From: Halobaculum roseum
GTDB taxonomy: Archaea; Halobacteriota; Halobacteria; Halobacteriales; Haloferacaceae
Assembly: GCF_019880245.1 (NCBI RefSeq)
Contig: NZ_CP082288.1
Coordinates: forward strand, 1-64,000
Direction: 5' to 3'
Length of the DNA: 64,000 nucleotides
Both the position numbers and the translations under genes were made by a program. Shown here in pieces: positions 42,286 to 51,298 of this stretch (position 1 is its first letter; each line of letters starts with the position of its first letter). Under the pieces are notes generated by a model. It was not told where the DNA came from and did no database searches. It worked only from the letters and a program-made list of their open reading frames with translations.

Positions 42286-43008
42286 GTGACTGATTGGCCC
42301 CCGGTCGATCCAACCGACGCGGACGCGGTTGCCGACCGACGCGACGAGATTGTGGAAGCCGTCCGCGACCACGCCGGACGAATCGCCTACCAACTGGCGC
42401 TGCTACAGGGCGGCGACTACGGCAGCCGTGATGTCGACACCGACCGCGGTACCTGGACGGTGAAGTACGAGGGTGGCGACCTGGAGTACCTTCGATTCTC
42501 TCCGAAGAGTGGGTCGGACGTGTACGTGATCTCGACGAAGCGCGATCCGGAACCCGGGCCGCTGGCGACGGCGTTGGCCGACTACGACGCGTTCGTCCGC
42601 GGATTCAACGCGTACGTCGACTCGCTGAAGGGCGTCCTCGACGACGTGTCCACCGAGTTCCCGGAGGCGACGACTACGGAGACGGTCGTCGCCGAGCGAG
42701 ACCGCGTGCTCGACGCCGTCCGCGACGCCTGTGACCGGATGGCCGGCGAACTCCACCGCTATGAGGGCGGCGACTACGGCACCTACGCCGCCCGTGTCGA
42801 CGGGACCCGCTGGGAGCTGAAGTGGGAACGCGACGGCGTCTCGTACCTCCGCGCGGGCGGCAGCGGCGGCGTGTACCTCCTCTCGCAGTACGAGGCGCCC
42901 TCGGCGGCCGACGTTCGCCAGTACGCTCCCCAGTTCCGCGGCTTCGTGGAGGCGTACAACGATCACGTCGAAACGCTGGAGGCCGAACTGGCGAGCGTGG
43001 AACTGTAG
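42286..43008 (+). CDS. Protein with a tandemly duplicated domain, function unknown
   Basis: A 240-residue soluble protein starting at GTG 42286. Two copies of about 100 residues align by eye: GGDYGSRDVDTDRGTWTVKY...LEYLRF...VYVIST...FVRGFNAYVDSLKGVL in the first and GGDYGTYAARVDGTRWELKW...VSYLRA...VYLLSQ...FRGFVEAYNDHVETLEAEL in the second. Each looks like a helix, a five-strand sheet with a YLR turn and a final helix, a profilin- or roadblock-like plan. I know no function. Confidence 0.75.
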   Translation: MTDWPPVDPTDADAVADRRDEIVEAVRDHAGRIAYQLALLQGGDYGSRDVDTDRGTWTVKYEGGDLEYLRFSPKSGSDVYVISTKRDPEPGPLATALADYDAFVRGFNAYVDSLKGVLDDVSTEFPEATTTETVVAERDRVLDAVRDACDRMAGELHRYEGGDYGTYAARVDGTRWELKWERDGVSYLRAGGSGGVYLLSQYEAPSAADVRQYAPQFRGFVEAYNDHVETLEAELASVEL

Positions 43009-43027
43009 GTTCGAATACATAATCGCT

Positions 43028-44458
43028 ATGGTCCGGTCCGCTGTTGATGGCATCGTGAGGAGCGCAGTAACCCGCAGGACCGCGCTCCGATCGATCGCGG
43101 CGATTACCGGTGGCGGGCTCGCGACCAGCGGCGTCACGGGTCGCCGCCGGCAACGCGATCGATTCGAGCCGGAGCGGCATGGCTTCGGCTTTCGCAACTG
43201 GGGGGCGCGTTCGATGTACTTCGAGCCGCCGCCTGACCCGTCGCCGGCGGACGTCCGCGAGCGGGTCCGGGATCGGTGGCACGACCGGGCCCAGGCGTCG
43301 CTTCGGATCGATACGACGGGATTGCCGAGCGGGGTCGTCGACGCGATCGCGACCCAGATCCGGGCGGCTGTGATTCAGCGGGCCGGGACGAACGGCCACT
43401 GTTACGGCATGGTGTTGAGCGCGCAGGCGTACTTCGAGGACCCCGAGTCGATCCCCGTCGACGAGGAGGTCGCGAGCGAGATCGCGGGTCCGACGGTCCC
43501 GTTCGAATCCCCCGACGCACCGGTGTACGAGGAGATCGTTCGACGCCAAGCGGACCAGTTCCTCCGGTTCCGGCCGTGGCTCGCCCGGCGAGCGATCCTC
43601 CATCCCGAGTGGCTCGATCAGACCGCGGTGATCGACGACGTACGGTCGGTCGTCGAGGCGACGGGGACGGCGTCCGTCGTACTGTTCGGTGACTCGCTGC
43701 TCGCACACCAGGTGCTCGTCCACCGCGTCGAGGCCGTCGACGGCGGGGTGGAGCTGGGACTGTACGACCCGAACCGGTCGTCGGGTGGACACCGACGGCA
43801 CCCGCCGACAGTCAGGTTCGACCGCGAGGACGGTCGGCTCACGATGAGACCCTACGACGACTTTACCGGACTGTTGTACACTCGCTATGACCAGATCGAG
43901 CAGGCGAGCGATCGAACCCGCGCGGGTCCGCTTGACCATCTGGACGTCGACACCGACCGCGTGCGCGACGGGCTCCTTCCGGTCGCGCAGGTCGCCGTCG
44001 ACTCGACGGACGTGGCGCTGTCGGTTATCGAACCCTCCGGCGATCGAGCCCGTCGGATCCGAGGCCGGTTCGACGACCGATCGCGGGGATCCGTTCCGCG
44101 GCTCCGGACGTGTTACGGGGCCGAAATCGGCCGCTACCGGATCCGGCTCCTCGCGACCGCGGACACGACCTACGAGCTTCGCACGGTGGTCGCCGGCGCG
44201 GAGACGACGCGTCTGGAGGCGACGCGCTCGGGTGCGATGGACGCCGGCGCGGTCCGCGAGTACGAACTGATCGTCGGGTCACCGGCTCAAACGACGGTTC
44301 AGCGCGTCGATCTCGATCGAGGGGGCGGGTCGAAGGATCGGATCGTCGCCGCCGGCATCGGTGCGGTCGCGGGCGCGGCGCTCGGGGCCGGCGCGGTCGC
44401 ACTCGGTCGGCACCGCGGCGGAACCTCCGAGAAGTCGACGGACGAGGGCGGGCGGTGA
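43028..44458 (+). CDS. Tat-exported, membrane-anchored cysteine-peptidase-like protein
   Basis: A 476-residue protein. A twin-arginine signal (VTRRTALRSIAAITGGGLA) leads the chain. A papain-like arrangement follows: GTNGHCYGMVLSAQAYF (C125), AHQVLVHRVEAV (H232, or H227) and LGLYDPNRSS (D247), spaced as Cys-His-Asp/Asn proteases or transglutaminases are. A beta-rich segment follows (about 325-430). The end has a hydrophobic helix AAGIGAVAGAALGAGAVAL and basic residues, a likely C-terminal membrane anchor. It starts 19 bases after the duplicated-domain gene, so the two may be co-transcribed. Confidence 0.72.
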   Translation: MVRSAVDGIVRSAVTRRTALRSIAAITGGGLATSGVTGRRRQRDRFEPERHGFGFRNWGARSMYFEPPPDPSPADVRERVRDRWHDRAQASLRIDTTGLPSGVVDAIATQIRAAVIQRAGTNGHCYGMVLSAQAYFEDPESIPVDEEVASEIAGPTVPFESPDAPVYEEIVRRQADQFLRFRPWLARRAILHPEWLDQTAVIDDVRSVVEATGTASVVLFGDSLLAHQVLVHRVEAVDGGVELGLYDPNRSSGGHRRHPPTVRFDREDGRLTMRPYDDFTGLLYTRYDQIEQASDRTRAGPLDHLDVDTDRVRDGLLPVAQVAVDSTDVALSVIEPSGDRARRIRGRFDDRSRGSVPRLRTCYGAEIGRYRIRLLATADTTYELRTVVAGAETTRLEATRSGAMDAGAVREYELIVGSPAQTTVQRVDLDRGGGSKDRIVAAGIGAVAGAALGAGAVALGRHRGGTSEKSTDEGGR

Positions 44459-44467
44459 CGGCGCCGG

Positions 44468-45478
44468 TTAGAGCCCGGTGTAGGGGCCGCCCTTCGCCTC
44501 GGTGAGCCGGTCGACCTGCTCCCCGGAGAGGTCGATCGTCGCGGCCGCGAGGTTTTCCTCCAGTTGGTCGACGGTTCGGGCGCCGACGATCGGCGCGCTG
44601 ACGCCGTCGCGGTGCATCAGCCACGCGAGCGCGGTCTGGGCGGGCGAGGCGTCGACCTCGTCGGCGATCGCGTCGAGTTCGTCGTGCACGTCGAAGTTCT
44701 CCTCGGTGAGGTACTCGTCGGCGAAGCGGCTCGACTCGGCGGCGCGCGACTCGCCGGTCAGCCCGTCCTCGCGGTCGTACTTCCCGGTGAGGAAACCCTG
44801 TCCGAGCGGGCTCCACGGACACACCGCGAGATCCTCGTGGCGGGCCATCTCCAGGTAGTCCCCCTCGATCTCGCGGTCGACCAGGTTGTAGCGCGGCTGG
44901 AGGACGGTGAACGGCTCCCAACCCTCGTTGCGTGCGATCTCGTTGGCCCGCGCGACCTTCCACGCGTTGGGTCGCAGCGTCGAGGCGCCCAGGTAGTGGA
45001 CCTTCCCGTCCTCGACGAGGCCGTTGAGCGTCTTCATCAGTTCGCGAGCGTCCGTCTGGTCGTCCCAGCGGTGGATGTACAGCACGTCCACGTAGTCGGT
45101 TCCGAGGCGGTCGAGCAGCGCGTCGATCCGGTGGCGGATGTTCTTACGGTTCGTGCCCCGGCTGTTGGGGTCGCCGTCGCGGATCTGCCAGAAGATCTTC
45201 GAGGCGATGGTGTAGCGCTCGCGGTCGCGGTCGGCGAGCCAGTCGCCGATCCAGCGTTCGCTCTCGCCGCCGCCGTACACGTCCGCGGTGTCGATGTATC
45301 GGCCGCCGGCCTCGGCGTACGCGTCGAGCAGCTCGTGTGCTCGTTTCTCGCCGATCTCGACGTTGCCCTCTTCGGTCTCCTTGCCGAAGCGCCAGGTGCC
45401 GAACTGCAGCTCGCTCGTCTGGATGCCGGTCCCCCCAAGCTGAACGAACTCTAGGTCGATGTCCGCGAGGTCAGTCAT
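44468..45478 (-). CDS. Aldo/keto reductase
   Basis: A 336-residue NAD(P)H oxidoreductase with the family's catalytic tetrad: YIDTADVYGGGES (Asp, Tyr), YTIASKIFW (Lys) and VDVLYIHRWD (His). The nucleotide-binding end ALAWLMHRDGVSAPIVGART is present. ATG 45478 (MTDLADID) gives normal length; an upstream ATG adds an unlikely 26 residues. It is convergent with the cysteine-peptidase-like gene. Substrate unknown. Confidence 0.92.
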   Translation of the reverse strand: MTDLADIDLEFVQLGGTGIQTSELQFGTWRFGKETEEGNVEIGEKRAHELLDAYAEAGGRYIDTADVYGGGESERWIGDWLADRDRERYTIASKIFWQIRDGDPNSRGTNRKNIRHRIDALLDRLGTDYVDVLYIHRWDDQTDARELMKTLNGLVEDGKVHYLGASTLRPNAWKVARANEIARNEGWEPFTVLQPRYNLVDREIEGDYLEMARHEDLAVCPWSPLGQGFLTGKYDREDGLTGESRAAESSRFADEYLTEENFDVHDELDAIADEVDASPAQTALAWLMHRDGVSAPIVGARTVDQLEENLAAATIDLSGEQVDRLTEAKGGPYTGL

Positions 45479-45667
45479 CGGGTGCGTGTTCGTCGCTTCG
45501 AGTGAAAAGGGTTCAGCATGCGGAACGGGACGTGGATAACCGGCTCCGTGATCCACTCGGCGGGCGAAAACCTTCGTCGACGCCGGCGGTACGGGCGATA
45601 GTAGAACGGTACGGTTCGTGCCTCAGGTGGACAGAACTGCTATCTGTTACGCTATCGAACGGACGGT

Positions 45668-46420
45668 ATGATCGCCTCCCCGGCCGACGACGGGGGTGAC
45701 CCCTCGGGTAGAGCGGTGGCCGAGGGCGTCTATCGGTTCGGCACGCGTCGGATCAACTGGTACGTCCTCGAGACGGGCGACAGCCTGACGGTCGTCGACG
45801 CGGGTCTCCCTGCTCACCGGCCGCAACTGACGAAGTGGCTCGGTGACAACGGCTACGAATTCGCCGACATCGCCGCCGTCGTACTGACTCACGCGGACGT
45901 CGACCACGTCGGCTTGGCCAAGCCCCTCGCGGATCAGGGGGTCCCCGTGTACTGTCACCCGGCAGACTTCCCTCTCCTTCGGAGCCATCCGCAGGGTCCT
46001 CCCCGGTGGTATCTGCGATCGCTGTGGCGGCCGAGATTCGTCGGCTATGCGCTTGAGATGCTCCGCGCCGGCGTTCGCTCCGTCGAACCGCTCACCGGTG
46101 TTGAACCGCTCTCCGACGGGGACGTCCTCCCCGTGGCGAGCGAACTGCGCGTGATTCACGCACCCGGGCATACCCCGGGGTCGTGTGCGTTGTATGCCGA
46201 GGACCGAGCGGTCCTCTTTTGCGGCGACGCGCTCGCCACACGGAATATCTTCACCCAACGGGAAGGTGAGCCGCAACTGCTCGGGTCCGCGGACGAGGAC
46301 CACGAGGAGGCCAAGGCGTCGCTCGAGCGCCTCGACGGGTTGGGGTCGGTGACGGTCCTTCCGGGTCACGGGAACCCCTGGGACGGGGATATCGAGACGG
46401 CGATCGCCCTCGCCCGCTAA
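45668..46420 (+). CDS. Metallo-beta-lactamase-fold hydrolase
   Basis: A 250-residue protein with the MBL core: SLTVVDAGLPAHRPQL, the metal motif LTHADVDHVG (HxDxDH form), the HAPGHTPGSCALY segment, the FCGDALA aspartate and the LPGHGNPWDG histidine. Relatives hydrolyse thioesters, phosphoesters or lactones. There is no export signal and no clear operon partner. Confidence 0.9.
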   Translation: MIASPADDGGDPSGRAVAEGVYRFGTRRINWYVLETGDSLTVVDAGLPAHRPQLTKWLGDNGYEFADIAAVVLTHADVDHVGLAKPLADQGVPVYCHPADFPLLRSHPQGPPRWYLRSLWRPRFVGYALEMLRAGVRSVEPLTGVEPLSDGDVLPVASELRVIHAPGHTPGSCALYAEDRAVLFCGDALATRNIFTQREGEPQLLGSADEDHEEAKASLERLDGLGSVTVLPGHGNPWDGDIETAIALAR

Positions 46421-46477
46421 CGAAGGCTCTCCGTTGGTGGGTTCATCGCGCGTTCTCGCTCGCCTTCGCCGCGCTAG

Positions 46478-47623
46478 CTACGAGTCGAGCGCGTCCTCGG
46501 CGGCCTCTCGGAGGCGTTCCACGTCGTCGTCTCGGTAACTCGCGTGTGTCGTCTCGACCGACTGGTGACGGAGCACCTCCTGTGCCAACTCCGCGCTGGT
46601 GTCGTACAGTTCGTCGCCGAGGCCGCGCCGCGCGCCGTGCGGGAGCAGCGTCTCGCCGTCCTCCGTGACCCCGCTTTCGGCAGAGAGCCGCTTCAGGAGG
46701 CTCCGTGCGCCGGCCGTCGAGATCGCCGGCGGGACGAGATCGTGTTCGTGCAGGAGCTCCCACACGGTCTCCTTCGTGGGCTCGGCATCGACGCCCTCGG
46801 CTTCTCGGACGACCCGATACAGGCTCGGGAGGTGGCTCGTGGCGAACACCGGCCACTCCTCGCTCGGCGGGTCCTGCCGGCGGTAATGCGCCCGAATGCG
46901 GTCGACACCGGGTTCCAGCAGCGGCGTCCGCTGCCACTCCTGGGTCTTGCCGTACACCCTGAGGGTCCCCTCGTCGAGGTCCACGTGTCGCCAGCGGAGT
47001 CCCTGGCGACGGTCGTTTTGCGGGTCGCGAAACAGTTCGGCGCCGCGGGCGCCGGAGTACGAGAGCACGGCGACGAGCGCGCGGTCACGCGTCGCTCGCG
47101 GCGGATCGAGCCAGCCGCGATCGAGGGCGTCCTCGGCGCGCCAGTCCGTCCAGCGGACGATCGCCTCGCGCGTGTCCGCGCTCCAGAACTGCTCGCGGTC
47201 GTCGCCGCGGACGCCGATCGAGCGGTCGGGGAGCGCGCCGGTCGCGACGGCCGATTTCGCGGGGTTGAACTCGATCGCGTCGCGCTCGAGGAGGAACGTA
47301 CAGAAGGAGCGGACGAGCGCGAAGTACTGGTGTGCCGTCCGTCCGGTGATCCCCGTCCCTGCGTCCTCCTCTCTGGCCCAGGCTCGCCGCGCGAGATGGG
47401 AGGCATACGATTCTAGGTGCCCGACAGACAGATCCGCGGCCGTCACGGCGCCGCGGTCGCCGACCCTGCCCACGAAGTCGCCGACGACGCGCGCGACCTC
47501 CCCCCGGTGGCGACCCGAGTCCCCCTTGCTGACGTGGGCGACGAACGCCGCCAGCGCGTCATCGAGGGACGTGTTCGGCCGAACGTCCGTCGGGACGCCC
47601 GTCCGATCTGGCTGCGGACTCAT
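46478..47623 (-). CDS. Tyrosine recombinase / integrase
   Basis: A 381-residue recombinase. An N-terminal SAM-like DNA-binding domain (about 20-125) precedes the catalytic domain. The catalytic residues are Arg in YSGARGAELF, Lys in YGKTQEWQRTPL, the HxxR in LPHGARRGLGDELY, and the late LRHQSVETTHASYRDDD with His and nucleophile Tyr. The residues look intact. It could be a resident XerC/D-like enzyme or part of an element. The mosaic LLM region lies 5 kb upstream, but no att site is evident beside this gene. Confidence 0.9.
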   Translation of the reverse strand: MSPQPDRTGVPTDVRPNTSLDDALAAFVAHVSKGDSGRHRGEVARVVGDFVGRVGDRGAVTAADLSVGHLESYASHLARRAWAREEDAGTGITGRTAHQYFALVRSFCTFLLERDAIEFNPAKSAVATGALPDRSIGVRGDDREQFWSADTREAIVRWTDWRAEDALDRGWLDPPRATRDRALVAVLSYSGARGAELFRDPQNDRRQGLRWRHVDLDEGTLRVYGKTQEWQRTPLLEPGVDRIRAHYRRQDPPSEEWPVFATSHLPSLYRVVREAEGVDAEPTKETVWELLHEHDLVPPAISTAGARSLLKRLSAESGVTEDGETLLPHGARRGLGDELYDTSAELAQEVLRHQSVETTHASYRDDDVERLREAAEDALDS

Positions 47624-47839
47624 CTATGGACGCGTAGGCGGTGCCGACGGGATAACTCTCCCGCACGCGACGCTCGGATCTCCCCGCTTCGGGGTTGGCC
47701 CGGCGCGCTGCTGTCCTTTACCCCTCTCGTGTTGCGTGACCTTCTGTGTTCGTAGAGTCTCCGTCGTCCCTCGAGTAGACGGGTAGGATGTCAACACAAC
47801 AAGATTCTTAATTGTGTAGCTCTTTCATAGTTTACTCAC

Positions 47840-48049
47840 TTGCCTCCCAAGATCGTTCACGAGGTCGTCACGACGATCGCCGACCGTAACGGCGTTCATC
47901 CCGACCAGCTCGAACCGCCGCTCGCCGCTGTCGTGGATCCCGACGCGCTGACGACGGTTCTCCGTGACACCTCCGGGTACGTAACCTTCGAGTACAACGG
48001 ATACATCGTCACGGTCGGCGACGACGGCACCGTAACCGTCGAGGAGTAG
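47840..48049 (+). CDS. HalOD1-domain small protein
   Basis: A 69-residue protein that is one whole haloarchaeal output domain 1: IVHEVVTTIADRNGVHPDQL, PPLAAVVDPDALTTVL and GYVTFEYNGYIVTVGDDGTV. The start is TTG at 47840 (codon order TTG-CCT-CCC); no ATG or GTG is available. An AT-rich run lies upstream (TTCTTAATTGTGTAG, near 47804-47818). HalOD1 is presumed to be a signalling output domain. Confidence 0.85.
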   Translation: MPPKIVHEVVTTIADRNGVHPDQLEPPLAAVVDPDALTTVLRDTSGYVTFEYNGYIVTVGDDGTVTVEE

Positions 48050-48168
48050 CGGCTGGCGGTCGGTTCGGCGGTCGATCGATTTGCCCGCGTGCGAACGTGT
48101 GTAGCGAAACGTTCGGCTGACGCCACGGGGGTACGTTTATGTCGTCGCTTCAACGTCGTCGAACCGAC

Positions 48169-48921
48169 ATGTCTGCGACATCGGTTCGAGGGATGGTACG
48201 GGGAATGGCACGACGCGGCAACCCCGCGTTCGCGGTCGCCGTCGTGGCGATCCCCGTGGCCGCACTCGCCTACGCCGTGACCGGCGCGTCGGTTCAGATT
48301 CACACCTACGTCCACGTGATGACGGGACTGCTGTGGACGGGCATCGACATCTTCATCGGCGCCGTGCTCGGGCCCGTGATCGGCGGACTCGACGAGGAGC
48401 AAAGCGCGGCGGTGTTCGAACGGCTGACGCCGAAGACCGCGTTCCTCCTCCCGGCGCTGGCGTTCACGACGATCGCGGGCGGGATCACGCTCGCACAGCG
48501 CATCGACGTCTTCCCGCACGCGGACGTGTGGCTCCCGCTGTTCACCGCCGCGAACGTGATCCCCATCCTCCTGCTGTTCGGCTACCGGATGAACGTCTTC
48601 CGCGACCGTCGCTGGCAGGCGGTCTTCCTCGTCGGAACGGTCGGGTCGCTGGCGTGGGCCGCGACCACGATCGGGGGCTTCCAGATGACGACGCCCGTGA
48701 TCGCGGTCGCGCTCGGCATCGTCACGATCCTGTCCGTGCAGGGGTTCGGCTTCCTCCTCCCCGGCGAGATCCGGATGTACAAGCAGATGATCTCCGCCGA
48801 CCCGGATCCTGCGGTCATCTCGGCGATCGGACAGCAGAACGCGAAGCTGGGGCTCGTGCAGGGGATCTTTCAGTTGCTGCTCATCGCGGACATGGTGTAC
48901 CTCCGCTACGGCGGCTTCTGA
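48169..48921 (+). CDS. Six-helix membrane protein, CopD/DUF2269-like
   Basis: A 250-residue protein with about six hydrophobic helices. IHTYVHVMTGLLWTGIDIFI holds a histidine in helix 2, as in CopD-like or haem-binding membrane proteins; further helices include TAFLLPALAFTTIAGGITLA and PVIAVALGIVTILSVQGFGF. The function is unknown. The ATG at 48169 is favoured because GTTTAT near 48135 is a suitable TATA element about 30 bases before it; an ATG at 48139 is the alternative. Confidence 0.75.
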   Translation: MSATSVRGMVRGMARRGNPAFAVAVVAIPVAALAYAVTGASVQIHTYVHVMTGLLWTGIDIFIGAVLGPVIGGLDEEQSAAVFERLTPKTAFLLPALAFTTIAGGITLAQRIDVFPHADVWLPLFTAANVIPILLLFGYRMNVFRDRRWQAVFLVGTVGSLAWAATTIGGFQMTTPVIAVALGIVTILSVQGFGFLLPGEIRMYKQMISADPDPAVISAIGQQNAKLGLVQGIFQLLLIADMVYLRYGGF

Positions 48922-48968
48922 GTCCGCGGTTCGTTCGACCGGTCACGGCGGTCGAACGCACGCCGCCG

Positions 48969-49973
48969 TCAGTCGTCGGCTTCGCTCTCGGCCGTCTCGG
49001 CGGCTTCGGCCCGCGGCACCGTCACGTCCGTGAGCTGTGATTCGATCTCGTCGCGGCGCGCCTCGAACTCGCCCGGCAACACCAGCCGGCCGCCGAGGTC
49101 GTCGAGCGGCTCGTCGCTGTCGTAGCCTGGGTCGCTCGTCGCCAGTTCGAACAGCACGCCGTTGTGCTCGCGGAAGTACACCGAGCGGAACCAGTGGCGG
49201 TCGATCTGCTGGGTCGGCCGCAGGCCCTCCCCCTGGACGGCCGACCGCATCGCCGACTGGTCGTCGTCGGTCGGCGTCTGGAACGCGACGTGGTGGACGG
49301 TGCCGTGTCCCTGCCGGCCCGCCTGGACGGTCGGGAGCACGTCGACGTACTTGCCGACCGAGCCGGCGGCCGCAAAGCGCGTCCGTTCGTCGCCGGGGGT
49401 GTCGCCCGGCGACTCCTCGGTGCCGACCTCCTCCAACCCCATCGTCCGCAGGAGGTCCATCGTCGAGTCGGGGTTCGCGAGCCACAGGGTCACGGAGTGG
49501 AAGCCGCGGATGGCGTGATCGGCGGGGACGAACTCGGTCCACGGCACCGTCGGGTCGTCCTCCGGGATCTCGACTTCGACCAGTTCGACCGGGAGCCCGT
49601 CGGGGTCGCGGAACGGGAGCACCGTCTCGCCGAAGCGGTCGACGCGCTCGTCGTAGTCGACGCCGAACTCGTCGAAGCGGTCCTCCCAGTAGTCGAGGCT
49701 CCCCTCGGGGACGCGGAACGCGGTCCGCGACACCTGGCCGGACCCGACCTTCCCCTGCGAGAGGTTCTCCCACGGGAAGAACGTCATGCTGGTTCCGGGC
49801 GTTCCCTCCGCGTCGGCGAAGAAGAAGTGGTACGTGCCCGGGTCGTCCTGGTTGATCGACCGCTTCACGAGTCGCAGGCCGAGCGTCTCGACCCAGAAGT
49901 CCATGTTGCGCTGCGGGTCGCCGGCGACGCAGGTGACGTGGTGGATGCCCCGCGTGGGAGTAACGGATGCCAT
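48969..49973 (-). CDS. VOC-family ring-cleaving dioxygenase-like protein
   Basis: A 334-residue protein of two glyoxalase/VOC modules. RGIHHVTCVAGDPQRNMDFW opens module 1, and RGFHSVTLWLANPDSTMDLL opens the second. Metal-ligand candidates are HHV near residue 8, H in GTVHHVAFQTPTDDDQ and the glutamate in GVLFELATSDPGY. Such proteins resemble the PcpA/LinE type or ring-cleaving dioxygenases. The substrate is unknown. ATG 49973 (MASVTPTRG) is preferred over an upstream ATG that adds basic nonsense. Confidence 0.88.
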   Translation of the reverse strand: MASVTPTRGIHHVTCVAGDPQRNMDFWVETLGLRLVKRSINQDDPGTYHFFFADAEGTPGTSMTFFPWENLSQGKVGSGQVSRTAFRVPEGSLDYWEDRFDEFGVDYDERVDRFGETVLPFRDPDGLPVELVEVEIPEDDPTVPWTEFVPADHAIRGFHSVTLWLANPDSTMDLLRTMGLEEVGTEESPGDTPGDERTRFAAAGSVGKYVDVLPTVQAGRQGHGTVHHVAFQTPTDDDQSAMRSAVQGEGLRPTQQIDRHWFRSVYFREHNGVLFELATSDPGYDSDEPLDDLGGRLVLPGEFEARRDEIESQLTDVTVPRAEAAETAESEADD

Positions 49974-50076
49974 TACCGCTACCCACGGTCCACAGCGACT
50001 TGAATACGCGCTGACGTGAGTGTTACCGGTCCGGCTTCGACGGGATGGCGACCACCTCCCCCGGCCCTCTCGTAAA

Positions 50077-50808
50077 TCACTCCTCGACCGTCTCGACACG
50101 CTCGGCGAGCCACTCGAACGCCTCGTCGACGGCGTCGGGGTCGTCGCCGCGGACGGTCAGTCGGTTGTGCCCCTGCGTGTCCGGGTAGCTCCCGATCGCG
50201 ACGGCGAAGCGGTCGCGGGCGCCGTCGAGCGTCCCGACCATCGACCCCTCGGGCTGTGGCGTGTACAGCGTCCGAGCCACCTCGTCGCCGGCGAACTCGT
50301 CGGCGACGCGGCCGAAGACGGCCCGCACCTCGCTCGGGACGCCCGGCATCGCGTACACGTTCTCCAGAACGAACCCCGGACACAGACCGTCGTCGTTCGG
50401 GACGTATCGCGCGCCCTCGGGAAGCGACGCCCACGCGGCGACGTCGATATCCAGCTCGTGTGTCTCGACGAGGTCGGGGTTCGCATCGCGGTAGGCGGCG
50501 ACCGTCTCCAGGACGGCCGCTCGAACCTCCTCGCGAACGGCCAGATCGCGGTCGAAAGCGTCGGCGATGGCGTCGGCCGTCACGTCGTCGTGGGTGCCGC
50601 CGAGTCCGCCGGTGACGATCACGGCGTCGTACGCGTCGGTCCACGCACGGACCCGATCCGCGATCGCCGTCCGATCGTCGGGCATCGTGAGGATTCGCCG
50701 GACGCGTGCGCCACGTCCGGCGATCTCGCCCGCGAGCCACGAGGCGTTCGTGTTCGTCGTCTCCCCGGCGAGCACCTCGTCGCCGACGGTGACGATCGCG
50801 ACGTTCAT
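50077..50808 (-). CDS. CinA/MoaB-like molybdopterin-binding domain protein
   Basis: A 243-residue protein. MNVAIVTVGDEVLAGETTNT opens the fold, then DAVIVTGGLGGTHDDVTADA carries the family's GGxG-D motif. LENVYAMPGVPSEVRAVFG follows. The N-terminal half is the MoaB/CinA-N domain; the C-terminal part matches the remainder of COG1058 proteins. CinA-like proteins hydrolyse ADP-ribose-type compounds or act on NMN; here the precise role is not readable. Confidence 0.88.
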   Translation of the reverse strand: MNVAIVTVGDEVLAGETTNTNASWLAGEIAGRGARVRRILTMPDDRTAIADRVRAWTDAYDAVIVTGGLGGTHDDVTADAIADAFDRDLAVREEVRAAVLETVAAYRDANPDLVETHELDIDVAAWASLPEGARYVPNDDGLCPGFVLENVYAMPGVPSEVRAVFGRVADEFAGDEVARTLYTPQPEGSMVGTLDGARDRFAVAIGSYPDTQGHNRLTVRGDDPDAVDEAFEWLAERVETVEE

Positions 50809-50950
50809 CGGACGCGACGAGGTGACGTGACCACAAAAGCCCGCCGTCAGATAGCGGCTGACTGTACGGTCGCGGTCGAGCCGAGCGTGTGCTCGCGGTC
50901 CGACGGTCGGCACCGGTCAAGCGCCCGCTCGCGATCCACGCGACCGCCCG

Positions 50951-51298
50951 TCAGCCGGCGTCGTCGGTCGGCGAGAACACGCTGACCCACCCGTCGGTCC
51001 GAACCTCGACCAGCGACCCGTCGCGACCGAACCTGACGGAGTCGCGGTGGCCTGCGCCGGGGTTCTCGTTGTTCTCGACGAACCGGGTGACCGCATCGAT
51101 GTCGACACACTCGTACAGCGGTGCCCCGGGTAACCCGCTGGGGACCACGTCGTTAGCGTCGGCGATCGTCGCCGCGATCACGTTCGAGAGATCGGCGCTC
51201 GTCTCCGGGTCGTACCGTCGCCGCGCGGTCCGCGTCCACTCCCGATCCCGCCACGTGACTCGCGCCGGCACGTCGGTCGGCGCGCTCGACTCATCCAT
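50951..51298 (-). CDS. HalOD1-domain protein
   Basis: A 115-residue protein: an N-terminal 30-residue charged part, then the HalOD1 core, NVIAATIADANDVVPSGLPG, YECVDIDAVTRFVENNE and SVRFGRDGSLVEVRTDGWVS. It overlaps the preceding winged-helix gene by eight bases. Such couples of DUF7344-like HTH and HalOD1 proteins are frequent in haloarchaea and are presumed regulatory. Confidence 0.85.
   Translation of the reverse strand: MDESSAPTDVPARVTWRDREWTRTARRRYDPETSADLSNVIAATIADANDVVPSGLPGAPLYECVDIDAVTRFVENNENPGAGHRDSVRFGRDGSLVEVRTDGWVSVFSPTDDAG

Noticed and set aside
46478-47623. The tyrosine recombinase as integrase of the LLM-region cargo
   Set aside because: It is 4.6 kb from the last LLM remnant, with ordinary genes between, and no LLM-end repeat flanks it; the link is not supported.
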